From assembly GCF_033807575.1 (NCBI RefSeq), contig NC_084724.1, positions 14,251,228 through 14,315,227 of the forward strand: a stretch of 64,000 nt of DNA. Direction: 5' to 3'. The notes below the pieces were generated by a model. The model ran no database searches. It worked only from the letters and a program-made list of their open reading frames with translations, and was not told the DNA's origin. Each line of letters starts with the position of its first letter. The first letter of the stretch is position 1. Below are positions 53,014-63,700 of this stretch, piece after piece. The translations under genes and the position numbers were made by a program. The stretch comes from Cydia pomonella (lineage: Eukaryota; Arthropoda; Insecta; Lepidoptera; Tortricidae).

Positions 53014-53707
53014 GGGTTCCGTAGTCAACTAGGAACCCTTATAGTTTCGCCATGTCCGTCTGTCTGTCTGTCTGTCTGTCTGTCCGAGGCTTTGCTCCGT
53101 GGTCGTTAGTGCTAGAAAGCTGAAATTTGGCATGGATATATAAATCAATAAAGCCGACAAAGTCGTACAATAAAATCTAAAAATTTTTTTTTTAGGGTAC
53201 CTCCCCTACACGTAAAGTGGGGGTGAATTTTTTTTTTTTTGCTTTAACCCTAGAATGTGGCGTATCGTTGGAAAGGTCTTTCAAAATGAATAGGGGTTTT
53301 CAAGAAACATTTTTTGATAAAGTGAATATATTCGGAGATAATCGCTCCGAAAGAAAAAAAAATGTGTCCCCCCCCCTCTAACTTTTGAACCATGGGTCCA
53401 AAAAATATGAAAAAAATCGTGGAAGTAGAGCTTAACAAATACATTAAATGAAAACTATAGCGGACATGATCAGTTTAGGTGTTTTTGAGTTATCGCAAAA
53501 AAAAAATCCCTTCATAGTAAAAAGACTTACTTTAATTATAGTTACTGATTATGCAAATTTGCCTATTTGTTTAACTCGGGTGAAAGGTACCGTTTCATCC
53601 CTTGATTAACAATTTACTATACTTTAAGCTCCAGTTTAGCTTATTGTGACGGAAGAGTAACTACGGAACCCTACACTGAGCGGGGCCCGACATGCTCTTG
53701 GCCGGTT
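53014..53707 (-). repeat. Family A copy inside the C element
   Basis: Plus strand runs from AGGGTTCCGTAGTCAAC to GCTCTTGGCCGG, with (TGTC)n at 53057-53082. It splits CACTTTTT|TAAATG of the host element; the undisturbed order CACTTTTTAAAATG is seen at 20248. Confidence 0.85.
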
Positions 53708-53979
53708 TTTTTAAATGTAAATGCTTGATTTGTTACAGAAAATATAAAAATCACTATATGTATGCCTTTCACATTTGAAGAGTTCCCTCGATTCCTCATG
53801 GATCGCATCATCAGAACTTATTTTTGACAAAAACGGGACCAATCTGTATATATATTAATTCAAACAAAAAAATAATTTTCGAAATCGGTTCAGAAATGAC
53901 GGAGTTATGGAGTAACAAACATTAAAAAAAAAAACACAACCGAATTGATGACCTCCTCTTTTGAAATCTTGAAGTCGTT

Positions 53980-55090
53980 TAAAAATAAAAGAAAACATTG
54001 AAAAAAAAAACAAAAACTAATGACTTAATCAACTTACATTGACAGATAAGCCAGGTATGCAAGTTATGAAGTTATGGGTTACAAACATATTTAAAACTAA
54101 TTAGAATAAATTTATCACTGAATTTTCATACATACATACATATACTAAATAAACACATTACCCTCGTTTGCGTTGTCTGTCGGCTAAATAACTATCTCTC
54201 ACCATTCAATTGTTGAAGTTAAGACCTACTTCTACGGATAGATGGCACTATGGGTTTAAATTAGTTACGTAATAATATGCATATATTATACAATTTTTAA
54301 ATACCATCAATGAGACATATTATTCATAATATAATTTTAGTTATTTTACTTATTCAAATTTGACTTTTACCACTAAAATCAATAGCAAAATTGATTAAGT
54401 GACAATGAATATATTAAATAAGATTAAAAAATATATATCTCGGCTAAACGTGAAGAATGACGAGTCCTTATGAGAAACAAAATAAGTATCTGTCTGCTCA
54501 CAATCAACGAGTAAAATTAGAATTCATCATAAAATATTGATATTTAAAACGTGTACTACTGCTACTAATACTACGTGTTATACTGGTACTTCTACTACTT
54601 TTCTTCGTCAATAGATGGCGTTAGAGGTATATATTTGATCTAAATGTAACTTGAACTTTGCTTCATATTGAAAACTATCGAAAACGTAGCAGCTATATTT
54701 TTCTTGAATGTTCCATAATTTTGCGGAATCCTTCTAGAATCTACCCTTTTGCTACTTATTGAACTGAAAGGGCCAATATACCTAAATGTGTATAAGCCGA
54801 ATTGCAAGATTTATCGATTTTAATGGTTTTATAGTTTCGATATTAATAAGAATAAGCTTATCACTGAATGTATACACATACATATACTGATAAACACATT
54901 TCCCATTGGCGTCGCTTGTCGGGTAAATAATCTCTTTCAGCATTTAATTGTTGCAGTTTTCTGCTAGTTCTACGGATAGATGGCGCTACGGGTTCAAACT
55001 GGTTACATGCATATTAATAATTTTTAAAATGTTATTTTTTTCAGTTTTGTTATATGGGTAAATGTTAGCAATGAGATATTTATTATACGA
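53980..55090. repeat. Anonymous AT-rich DNA with a diverged direct repeat
   Basis: Two stretches (about 54120-54270 and 54865-55015) share the order CATACATATACT.AATAAACACATT, GTC..TCGG.TAAATAA, TTGTTG.AGTT and TACGGATAGATGGC.CTA.GGGTT. They are diverged copies about 745 bp apart. No gene. Confidence 0.5.
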
Positions 55091-55604
55091 GTAATTTTAG
55101 TCATGTCCGTCTGTCTGTCCGATTATGTCACAGCCACTTTTTCCGAAACTATAAGAGCTATACTGTTCAAACTTGGTATGTAGATGTATTATATAAACCG
55201 CATTAAGATTTTTACACAAAAATTGAAAAAATAACAATAAATTTTGGGAGTTCCCCATACTTAGAACTGAAACTCAAAAAAACTTTTTTCATCAAACCCA
55301 TACGTGTGGGGTATCCATGGATAGGTCTTGATAAATGATATTGAGGTTTCTAACATCATTTTTTTAAACTGAATAGTTTGCGTGAGAGACACTTCCAAAG
55401 TGGTAAAATGTGTGTCCCCCCCCCCCCCCTGTAACTTCTAAAATAAGAGAATGATAAACCTAAAAAAAATATATGATATACATTACCATGCAAACTTCCA
55501 CCGAAAATTGGTTTGAACGAGAACTAGTAAGTATTTTTTTTTAATACGTCTTAAATGGTACGGAACCGTTCATGGGCGAGTCCGACTCGCACTTGGCTGC
55601 TTTT
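55091..55604 (-). repeat. Family B repeat, single unit, tail hairpin truncated
   Basis: Begins TCATGTCCGTCTGTCTGTCC, so the terminal GGGTTCCG hairpin is missing, and ends GAGTCCGACTCGCACTTGG. The C-run is at 55416-55429. Confidence 0.8.
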
Positions 55605-55610
55605 ATTACT

Positions 55611-55884
55611 TTTTTTTTCTTTCGGAGCGATTATCTCCGAATATCTTCACTTTATCAAAAAATGCTTGTTGAAGACCCCTATTAGTTTTGGAAGACCTTT
55701 CCAATGATATGCCACACTGTAGGGTTAAAGCAAAAAAAAATAGATTTTATTGTACGACTTTGTCGGCTTTATTGATTTGTATGCCGAATTTCAGCTTTCT
55801 AGCACTAACGACCACGGACCAAAGCCTCGGACAGACGGACATGGCAAAACTATAAGGGTTCCTAGTTGACCACTGAACCCTAAA
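55611..55884 (+). repeat. Family A 3' half
   Basis: Starts in the CTTTCGGAGCGATTATCTCC block and continues to the tail, with a very short GACA run (GACAGACGGACATGG). Confidence 0.8.
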
Positions 55885-56268
55885 AAGACGTTTTAACATT
55901 TCTAACAACATAGCAAAACAACCAACGTAATTTGGCCGGGTTAGACGTGTGCGCCGCGCCGGCGCGCCGCCGCCGCCGGGCTTTTTTGGCACGCCGCCTC
56001 CGCCGATTAATGATCGGCGTGAAATCGGCGTGACCTTGAGTGTTGTTAATTAGCTATTCCAAGTTGGTATTTGGATTACAATATGTTTTTTTGTATTATG
56101 TATGTTACACTTGTCAATTATACATCGATTATTAATTAATGCCAGCTGCACAAACTATTTGACACACCGATTAAAGTAACTGAGTAATCCTCAGTATTCA
56201 GCGTCAAGAAAGATGAGGGAGCGATATATGAAGTAGGATTTTATACTGTTGTATTGCGAATTCACATT
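55885..56268. other. No gene; GC-rich patch with repeated GATCGGCGTGA
   Basis: 55945-56035 is rich in CGCCGCCG and contains GATCGGCGTGAAATCGGCGTGACC. I do not recognise the family with confidence. Confidence 0.4.
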
Positions 56269-56601
56269 CCGAAGCGCTGGTGGCCTAGCGGTAAGAGCGT
56301 GCGGCTTGCAATCCGGAGGTCGCGGGTTCAAACCCCGGCTCATACCAATGAGTTTTTCGGAACTTATGTACGAAATATCATTTGATATTTACCAGTCGCT
56401 TTTCGGTGAAGGAAAACATCGTGAGGAAACCGGACTAATCCCAACAAGGCCTAGTTTACCCTCCGGGTTGGAAGGTCAGATGGCAGTCGCTTTCTTAAAA
56501 ACTAGTGCCTACGCCAAATCTTGGGATTAGTTGTCAAGCGGACCCCAGGCTCCCATGAGCAGTGGCAAATGCCGGGACAACGTGAGGAAGAAGGGAATTG
56601 A
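56269..56601 (+). mobile_element. Complete tRNA-derived SINE with 11-bp target duplication
   Basis: GAATTCACATT at 56258-56268 and 56602-56612 flanks it. The head GGTGGCCTAGCGGTAAGAGC (A box) and GCGGGTTCAAACCCCGG (B box) form a tRNA-like pol III promoter. The body contains TTTCGGTGAAGGAAAACATC, GGTTGGAAGGTCAGATGGC and CCCAGGCTCCCATGAGC. It is non-coding and mobilised by a LINE. A 3' fragment of the same SINE lies at 17020-17156. Confidence 0.88.
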
Positions 56602-56612
56602 GAATTCACATT

Positions 56613-57220
56613 GCCTCACAATTTATACGAAGGCAGAATGCTCCGTCATTAAATGACTTACAATAAATTACAACAAAACAAAGGGCTCTTGTACCATGGG
56701 ACCTCAAGGTGGAACAGAAAAGGAAAATTAACTGCCTAATGTTGCGAACTTGCGACCATCATCCTTGATTATTTGCTTGCGTCTTAAACGGTAGTGGAGT
56801 CCAGCAAAAATCTGAGTACATTGATGCGCGAACACTCTCGAGACCTTGGGTTTCCTAAAAATGTCGTGTGTCAAAAATGTCGAGAAATAGAAAGAGAGAC
56901 GACTGTAGATTCACTGTTTATCTGACGTACCGCGTAAACGCTTGCCCTACGGAAATGTGGAATGGGTGAAAAAACATTTTCATGTCACTCGTTGCTATGG
57001 TTACAGTCACCTGGGTCACTGGGGTTTTCAATTAACAACATCTTTTGTAGTCGTTATAAGCCCTTTCCCTAATGAGCCATCTAACAAGAATCATAATATG
57101 ACTTTCTTGTAACAAACTGTGCCAGTATTGTCGCCTGCCTGTTTGAATAACAACAAGAAATACATAAATGGCAGCTTTTTTAGCTTTTTTTATAGCTCTA
57201 AATATAAAATACTAGTACAT
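56613..57220. other. No gene recognised
   Basis: Anonymous sequence without ORFs or repeats I can name. Confidence 0.35.
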
Positions 57221-57332
57221 TACTATAGAGGCCGGGAAACGTAGGGTTGCAGGCCAAGTAGATATATACGGCTGAAGCCGGATAGAGATACGCGGCCGGC
57301 AACCCCGTTTCTCGCCAAGATATGTATAGTGC
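57221..57332. mobile_element. Hairpin MITE
   Basis: ACTATAGAGGCCGGGAAACG.AGGGTTGC at the left pairs with GCAACCCCGTTTCTCGCC..ATATGTATAGT at the right; inner GGCTGAAGCCGG forms the loop stem. Confidence 0.5.
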
Positions 57333-58271
57333 TTTTCTCAAACTTGCAATTAAAACAAAAAATTATAGTCAATTTGTTTTGTGGCGACCTACTCGGCTCG
57401 CCACTCTACCAGCGGTGTACAATAACCTTACGCGCGTAAGTCCACGCGCCAGCGCGATGCGCCAACGTCGTTGCTTAGCAACGAATATGCACAACAAATC
57501 ACCGTACCAAGCTAACTGAAGCTAGTTGATGGTTGGATGCCAAGACGTTGTGTCACAATTTGACCTTAAAAACAAAAGAAGGTTGCTTTGCTTGCTTTTG
57601 GTGGGATTTCACTTCTTTTTGTAGAAACGTGGGCTTATTGATTTATTTTACTAGATTTTCTTATTTGACACAGTTTTTTTCTTTTTAGAAGTAGTTTTTT
57701 TATTATTATTTTGGTTTCTAATCAGGGTCACCAGGTACTCCAGATCTTCGATTATCCTAGTTTTTATAGTTTTCCCTTTATGTGGCCATTAAATCCTAAC
57801 TCTGTACCAAATTTCAGCTCTCTGAGTTTATGGGAAGCACTAGTTCTATTTTGATGATCATGAGTGAGTGAGTGAGTGTCATAAAAGCGAAACTTTGCTT
57901 TCGCTTAACTTCGGAACTAAATGACCTACAGACTTGAAATTTTGGATTTTAAGTATGTGATTATAGCTTACTGGATGACGAATTGGAATTTCTGCGTTCT
58001 GGTTTTATCCAGAGGTTCTCAAATAGGGGCCTGAAAATGCGGCGAAATGGTTCCAGTAAAGCATGGTACGGCAGTGTTTGGTTCGCGCTTGACTTGGCGG
58101 GGGCACTGCCGTGCCCCCAGATTAATTGCATTAAAATAGTTATTTTTACAACACTAGCATGCTCTCTTTATTGTTCAAAAACTGGTGAGAAAGTTGCATT
58201 TTATACACTTGTGGTGCAAATCAAATGCAAATTTTGAGTTATGTCCTTATGTTGGCTGGTAGAATTGACTT
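57333..58271. other. No gene; GAGT run and a short GC hairpin
   Basis: A GAGTGAGTGAGTGAGT run lies near 57863-57879 inside a sequence that I recall as repeated in moths (CATAAAAGCGAAACTTTGCT). GGGGGCAC..GTGCCCCC at 58099-58118 is a perfect 8-bp-stem hairpin. Confidence 0.4.
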
Positions 58272-58725
58272 TTTAGGGTTCCGTAGCCAAATGGCAAAAA
58301 ACGGAACCCTTATAGATTCGTCATGTCCGTCTGTCTGTCCGATTCTGTCACAGCCACTTTTTTCCGAAACTATAAGAGCTATACTGTTCAAACTTAGTAA
58401 GTGGATGTATTCTATGAACCGCATTAAGATGTTCACACAAAAATAGAAAAAAAAACAATAAATTTTGGGGGTTCCCCATACTTAGAACTGAAACTTAAAA
58501 AATCTTTTTTCATCAAACCCATACGTGTGGGGTATTTATGGATAGGTCTTTAAAAATGATATTGAGGTTTCTAATATCATTTTTTTCTAAAATGTATAGT
58601 TTGCGCGAGAGACACTTCCAAAGTGGTAAAATGTTGAACAAGATCTAATAAGATTTTTTTTTAATACATCTTAAATTGTACGGAACCCTTCATGCGCGAG
58701 TCCGACTCGCACTTGGCCGCTTTTT
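58272..58725 (-). repeat. Family B repeat, single short unit
   Basis: Starts TTTAGGGTTCCGTAGCC and ends GAGTCCGACTCGCACTTGG; the G-run segment is deleted. Confidence 0.85.
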
Positions 58726-59036
58726 AATGATGATTTGAATGATAAATACCTATATTAAATAACAGACTTCTGAATTGATTTGCTTTGATATAGTTTGATA
58801 ATTTACAGTTAGTATTTTCTTTGTTGGTGTGGTGAAAAAAGTTGTTTCACCTTGTGCCTTGAACCCTCGCAACACTCAAGATTCCATTTTTCGAACCACT
58901 CGCTGCACTCGTGGTTCAGTTTAATAATCTTTTGCTGGCACGGGTATCAATATTAGCACGAGAGGTTAAACAACAAATTAGCCCCTTGTATGACAAACCA
59001 TAAGTAGTAAGTTTTTCAAATCAAAACATGCCTACA

Positions 59037-59512
59037 TAATCTTATACCTTTAAACGAGCAATTCTTGTATATATATATATATATATATGTATATATGTTT
59101 CCGGGATCTCGGAAACGGCTCTAACGATTTTGCAGAAATTTGGTACATGGGGGTTTTTGGGGGTAAACAATCAATCTAGATTAGTCTTATGTTTGGGAAA
59201 ACGCGTGTTTTCGAGTTTTCATGCGTTTTTCTTTCTACGCAGAATATGGTCGCTAATTTCGTGTTGTCGGCCACTGTCCGTATGGACCAGCGGGTTAAGA
59301 CGCGGACTGCTAAGCGAGTGTTACGGGTTCGAATCTCGCCCGGCGACTAACTTTTTTTGTTATATGATCAAGCTTTATATAATTTTTTTATTTTTATTGT
59401 TTTAGACAATATTTAAAATAGTAAAAAAATGTAGATAAGATTATCACCTATACACCACCATATTACAATAAATAGTTATAACCGAGCAATGCTCGGTCGC
59501 CCAGGTACTACA
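59037..59512 (+). mobile_element. Helitron-like non-autonomous element, complete copy
   Basis: Begins ATCTTATACCTTTAAACGAG, ends with the hairpin ACCGAGC-AAT-GCTCGGT and CGCCCAGGTACTA. The middle has tRNA-like boxes: GGACCAGCGGGTTAAGACGC and GGGTTCGAATC. It is in the same order as the inverted copy at 22404-22870. No Rep/helicase. Confidence 0.65.
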
Positions 59513-59541
59513 GTGTTATAATACTTATAATAACAAAATAA

Positions 59542-59804
59542 GTACTGCACGTAACAAAACAAAAGGCAAAGAAAGAGACCCATTAACGTTTAGGTCAAAC
59601 TGAGCAACTCTTACTATGGGACCAACCCCGAAGTCACGAAAAAAAATTGACTCTCCCATAGGAAATTTCAACATCAGACCAGCAAAATGTATGAAACAGC
59701 CAAATTATTTTCGTGATCTCAGGTTTTGTCCCATAGTAAAAGTTGCTCACTATGACCAAAACATTATTGGGTGTATTTTTTTGCCTTCCGTTCTGTTACA
59801 TACT
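59542..59804. mobile_element. MITE with arms of about 100 bp
   Basis: Left CTGCACGTAACAAAAC..GGCAAA..AGGTCA..TGAGCAACTCTTACTATGGGAC pairs with the right GTCCCATAGTAAAAGTTGCTCA..TGACC..TTGCC..GTTCTGTTACATACTG. The middle keeps TCACGAAAA/TTTTCGTGA. Confidence 0.65.
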
Positions 59805-60373
59805 GTATACTGCAATTAGGTTTATTTTATGTCACGAGATGGCGCTAGAGGTAGATTTAGAACCATCATGATTCATTTTGAAAACTATCCAAAACGCCAG
59901 TACGCGGCTATGTTTGATTGAATGTACGATAATATGGACGTGTCGTTCTAGAATCTACCTCCATCACCATCTATTGACATAATATTGAGCTTAAAATAAC
60001 AATACAATGGTGTAAAAATCGAGTTGCCAGATTTGTAAAGTTTTAATTGTTTTACAAGTGTGATATGACAGCATAACTTTAAAATATAGAATAGTTCATA
60101 TTGTTGCAACAAAAAATTAAATTTAGTTCTTAAAAGCATACACAATATAGTGTAAACGGATATATATTGCAATTAGGTTTTTTTTCTCTCACAAGATGGC
60201 GCTAGGAGTAGAGTTAGGTGGCTAGTCAATGTCAAAATGAACTGAATTGCATCCGAAACGGAAATACCGCAGGCGACAGTTCCTTCCACAGTTTAGCTGT
60301 GCCAGGCAGCAAGCTTCTGGAGAAACGAACAGTTGCTTTCTTAAGAAAACGAAGTGTTGGGAGCCTACGCCCG
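59805..60373. other. No gene; repeated GAGATGGCGCTAG motif
   Basis: GAGATGGCGCTAGAGGTAGA near 59838 and AAGATGGCGCTAGGAGTAGA near 60193, both followed by AGGT/TTAGAA-like sequence, are copies of a motif also seen near 54613. Otherwise anonymous. Confidence 0.4.
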
Positions 60374-60530
60374 GACCCGGACCGTTCTAACGTGAGTCAT
60401 TCTGTATTCGATGTAGCTGAAACTTCACATAGGTATATATGTGAGTTAAGTGACAATGCAATATTATGGTACCATCTGATGATGGACACAGGAGGTGGAC
60501 ATAGGAATTCCGCGACAAAACATTTTTTTT
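60374..60530 (+). repeat. Family H repeat, plus-strand copy
   Basis: CATAGGTATATATGTGAGTT, GTGACAATGCAATATTATGG and TGATGATGGACACAGGAGGT correspond in reverse to 16190-16440. Confidence 0.55.
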
Positions 60531-60532
60531 TG

Positions 60533-60800
60533 ACGACCGGTCTGGCCTCGTGGGTATGAAGCCGATGGTCCCGGGTTCAAATCCTGGTAAGGGCATTTAT
60601 TCGTGTGATGAGCATGGATATTTGTTCCTGAGTCATGGGTGTTTTCTATGTATTTAAGTATTTATAAATATTTATATATTATATATATCGTTGTCTAAGT
60701 ACCCTCAACACAAGCCTTATTGAGCTTACTGTGGGAGTTAGTCAATTTGTGTAATAATGTTCTATAATATTTATTTATTTATTTATTTTTATTTATTTAT
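60533..60800 (+). mobile_element. Metulj-like tRNA-derived SINE, head shortened
   Basis: GACCGGTCTGGCCTCGTGGG is followed directly by GAAGCCGATGGTCCCGGGTT (B box CCGGGTTCAAATCC); about 10-15 bp between A and B boxes seem deleted. The body TTTGTTCCTGAGTCATGG, TTGTCTAAGTACCC..CAACACAAGCC and a (TTTA)n end match the Metulj group of butterfly SINEs. Confidence 0.75.
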
Positions 60801-60887
60801 TTATTTATTTTGAACCTGAGTTGGGCTATACCTCCAAGTATTCTATGATTCTTCTAGGCTACAATTAGTGCAATAGGTTAGGAAACT

Positions 60888-61084
60888 GTACCCCTAGTGT
60901 AAATAAATTCGATTTTGAAACGTGACGTACGCGTTTGCGTTTAGTCTCATTTTGTATTGGATTTAGAAAGAGCGCGCCAAGCGGGACGTTTTGGAAACTC
61001 AAAATCCTATACAAAATGAAACTTTACGCAAACGCGTTCGTCACGTTATGATGTCAATAAAATTTACATTTACACTAGGGGTAC
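60888..61084. mobile_element. Palindromic MITE, 197 bp
   Basis: GTACCCCTAGTGTAAAT at the left end is complementary to ATTTACACTAGGGGTAC at the right end, and the inner GTGACG.ACGCGTTTGCGT / ACGCAAACGCGTTCGTCAC and TCATTTTGTAT / ATACAAAATGA extend the pairing almost to the centre. Confidence 0.75.
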
Positions 61085-61130
61085 TGATCGAAGTAAGTTA
61101 GGTGATATGCCGTAGACGTCCGTACTGTTT

Positions 61131-61612
61131 TTTAGGGTTCCGTAGCCAAATGGCAAAAAACGGAACCCTTATAGATTCGTCATGTCCGTCTGTCTGTCCG
61201 ATTCTGTCACAGCCACTTTTTTCCGAAACTATAAGAGCTGTACTGTTCAAACTTAGTAAGTGGATGTATTCTATGAACCGCATTAAGATTTTCACACAAA
61301 AATAGAAAAAAAACAATAAATTTTGGGGGTTCCCCATACTTAGAACTGAAACTCAAAAAATCTTTTTTCATCAAACCCATACGTGTGGGGTATCTATGGA
61401 TAGGTCTTCAAAAATGATATTTAGGTTCCTAGGTAATATCATTTTTTTCTAAACTGAATAGTTTGCGCGAGAGACACTTCCAAAGTGGTAAAATGTGTGT
61501 CCAAAGTGGTAAAATGTTGAACAAGATCTAGTAAGAAGATTTTTTTATAATACGTCTTAAATTGTACGGAACCCTTCATGCGCGAGTCCGACTCGCACTT
61601 GGCCGCTTTTTT
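61131..61612 (-). repeat. Family B repeat, single short unit
   Basis: Starts TTTAGGGTTCCGTAGCC and ends GAGTCCGACTCGCACTTGG; close to the copy at 58272-58725, including the loss of the G-run. Confidence 0.85.
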
Positions 61613-61839
61613 TCTCTTTATTAGGGTAAACAAACAGCCACTACAATAATAATTACTATATTGTTTACAATATGTGTGGCCCACAGCGATTACCACTAAT
61701 TAATATAAATAATATTAATTCAGAGCGAAAGCTAAACACCGACAGTCTTAAGGACTCTTGGTGTCAACAAAAACATAGAATGGTTGGTTATGTATTTGGT
61801 AGGTACATGAAATACAGTACAAGAAACTAGAAGAAGTAC

Positions 61840-62392
61840 TTAGTTTATAGGGTGTGTTAAAACATCAATAATACGGTTTTTATAAACATTTAAACTACAA
61901 CCAAAAATATCTACGTGATTAAATTTTTTATTGTAAGTGCTGACAAGTCTGCGCAGAGGAGCGCGCTCACCAGCGTGCGTGCGGCAGCGGCCGGTGACGA
62001 ACAGTTGGTGCGGGCGCGCCTCTCGCTGTCTACTGCGGCTGGGTACTCTATAACTAAGTTTATTGTTAAGAGCAATACAGTCAAACTGATTATTACAAAT
62101 GCCGTGTAATACTAATGCTTCAAGTAATGAGCGCCTAGAGCTAAGATCTAACATACAATATTTCTTTAATAACTCTGGACAAGATAATCTACTGCGATGA
62201 CAACGAAAATACATTGTATTAAGAAATTTTTTCTGAACGGTCTCGAGGGCCTCGTTATATTTATTGTAATAAGGGTTCCAAACAGATACATTATGTTCTA
62301 GTTGAGAGCGAATTAGTGATTTGAATAGGTGCAGATATGTGCTCGGATGACGAAATTCGGTACTGGAGCGCATCACAAAACCATACATCTTG
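61840..62392 (-). pseudogene. LINE RT C-terminal fragment
   Basis: The 182-residue frame begins GFVMRSSTEFRHPSTYLHLF and continues LIRSQLEHNVSVWNPYYNKY and ALETVQKKFLNTMYFR, the C-terminal segment of a Jockey/R1-like RT (..L..S.LEY...VW.P......LE..Q..F). The stop at 61840 is probably the real end of ORF2. The 5' junction near 62392 joins a Gypsy remnant, so the core is missing. Confidence 0.75.
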
Positions 62393-62395
62393 AAC

Positions 62396-63700
62396 GTTTA
62401 CACAGGCGTTTTATCTTTTAAATGCAAACGTAACTCGGACTTAAATGTCCCTAACCCGTCTGCAAAAACCTCCGGGAACTCATCTATCAAGGATCTCGCC
62501 ATTGAGTCGTCATCTGCAATATTATGACAATCGAATAACAATTTTGACTTTCCGATCCATGTTTGACCCATCAATGGCGGTCCCCCGTTTTTAATTACAT
62601 GCAGTTTAAGTGTTTCCATATTATAGCCACAATTATAACCTATTGGTCGAATGGGGTGACCAATATATGAACGAAATATTAACTGTTGATTTTGAATCGG
62701 TAATCGGCCAAAATTCTACTTCCCGTGTCTACTTCAAAGTTACATGTCAAGTTTGCCACTTTTAGACACGTGAAACGGGTCGTCACACTCATTGCTCGCT
62801 ACTAAATTATAGAAAGGACAATCGTTGCTGGCATCGCTATCGCTGTCTACGGGGTCTTTAAAATGTAACTGATCTCTTGTCTTTCCACTCCCACTACCGA
62901 CTGCACTTTTAACTTTGCACATTACCTTTAAGTGACCCTTTAGTCCACAACTGTCACACGAATAATGCTTGAATCGACACCTGCCATCGACGTACCTCGC
63001 CTTGCTGCAGTGGCCGCCGACGCGTTGCTTGGTTTTGGCGCGCGCGGCGGCAGCGCCGGCGCCCTGGCCCGAGCTGAACCGATGGACCTCATATCTTCAT
63101 TAAACAGCCCCGACACGAACTGATCACGAAGGCAAACCTCAAAGCAGCCGCTAAAATTGCACGGTTTTGCTAAACATTTTAATGCTTGAAGGTAGTCTCG
63201 AACACTTTCACCTTGCCGCTGTGTTCTCTGTCGAAACAAATGGCTTTCCGCTATCTCGGACCTTAGAGGCTCGAGGTGTTTTTTTACAAATCTTACGAGC
63301 TCTTCAAATGTTCTAGTTTCGGGGTTAACCGGTGCACACAGGTGCACATTAACTCGTAACATTCTGGTCCGACAACCGTCACTAACGTGGCTACTTTCAA
63401 GGTGTTAGGCAGTGTCTTACCTGAGCGCATAACTCGCGAACGCGAAGCGGCGCGGCGCGGTACGGGTGAATTAAATCCTTTGATTGAGTTTGATACCTAC
63501 GGAAGTGTCCTACGTGGGCGATTTCCGAATGCCGTTGGGCCGCCGCGCCGCGCCGCGTCGCATTCGCGAGTCATCGTCCACGTTAGCCGCTGCGTTAGAA
63601 ATTGAATTAACTTGTATATACTGTTCAACACGTCTCACATATGCGTCCCAATTACCGCTAGTGATATTAAAACACTCAATATGTCCAAAAGGCATATTTA
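62396..63700 (-). pseudogene. Second Ty3/Gypsy gag-protease remnant
   Basis: On the minus strand: gag start HIECFNITSGNWDAYVRRVE (63695-63510), capsid FEELVRFVKKHLEPLRSEIA and RQGESVRDYLQALKCLAK (63362-62940), a knuckle CDSCGLKGHLKVMC in another frame near 62925, the protease site FEVDTGSR near 62725, and a protease-RT linker ending in LRLHLKDKTPV (62398). Frame slips separate the parts. The order fits a mag-like Gypsy, distinct in sequence from the element at 46476. It is cut before the RT. Confidence 0.8.

Larger units (their letters stand above)
51278..53979 (-). mobile_element. Family C element invaded by two A copies
   Basis: Starts AACTGACTTCAATG and ends GAAATCTTGAAGTCG. The duplicated inner block occurs repeatedly (about 52370-52615, 52620-52870, 52880-53010, 53710-53830), more often than in the other C copies. 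A copies at 51516-52357 (+) and 53014-53707 (-) interrupt it. Confidence 0.75.

Noticed and set aside
56272..56345. A functional tRNA gene
   Set aside because: The tRNA-like head is followed by a SINE body and flanked by target duplications, so it is part of a retroposon.
59275..59345. A functional tRNA gene in the Helitron-like element
   Set aside because: Repeated within three mobile copies and does not close into a convincing acceptor stem by eye.
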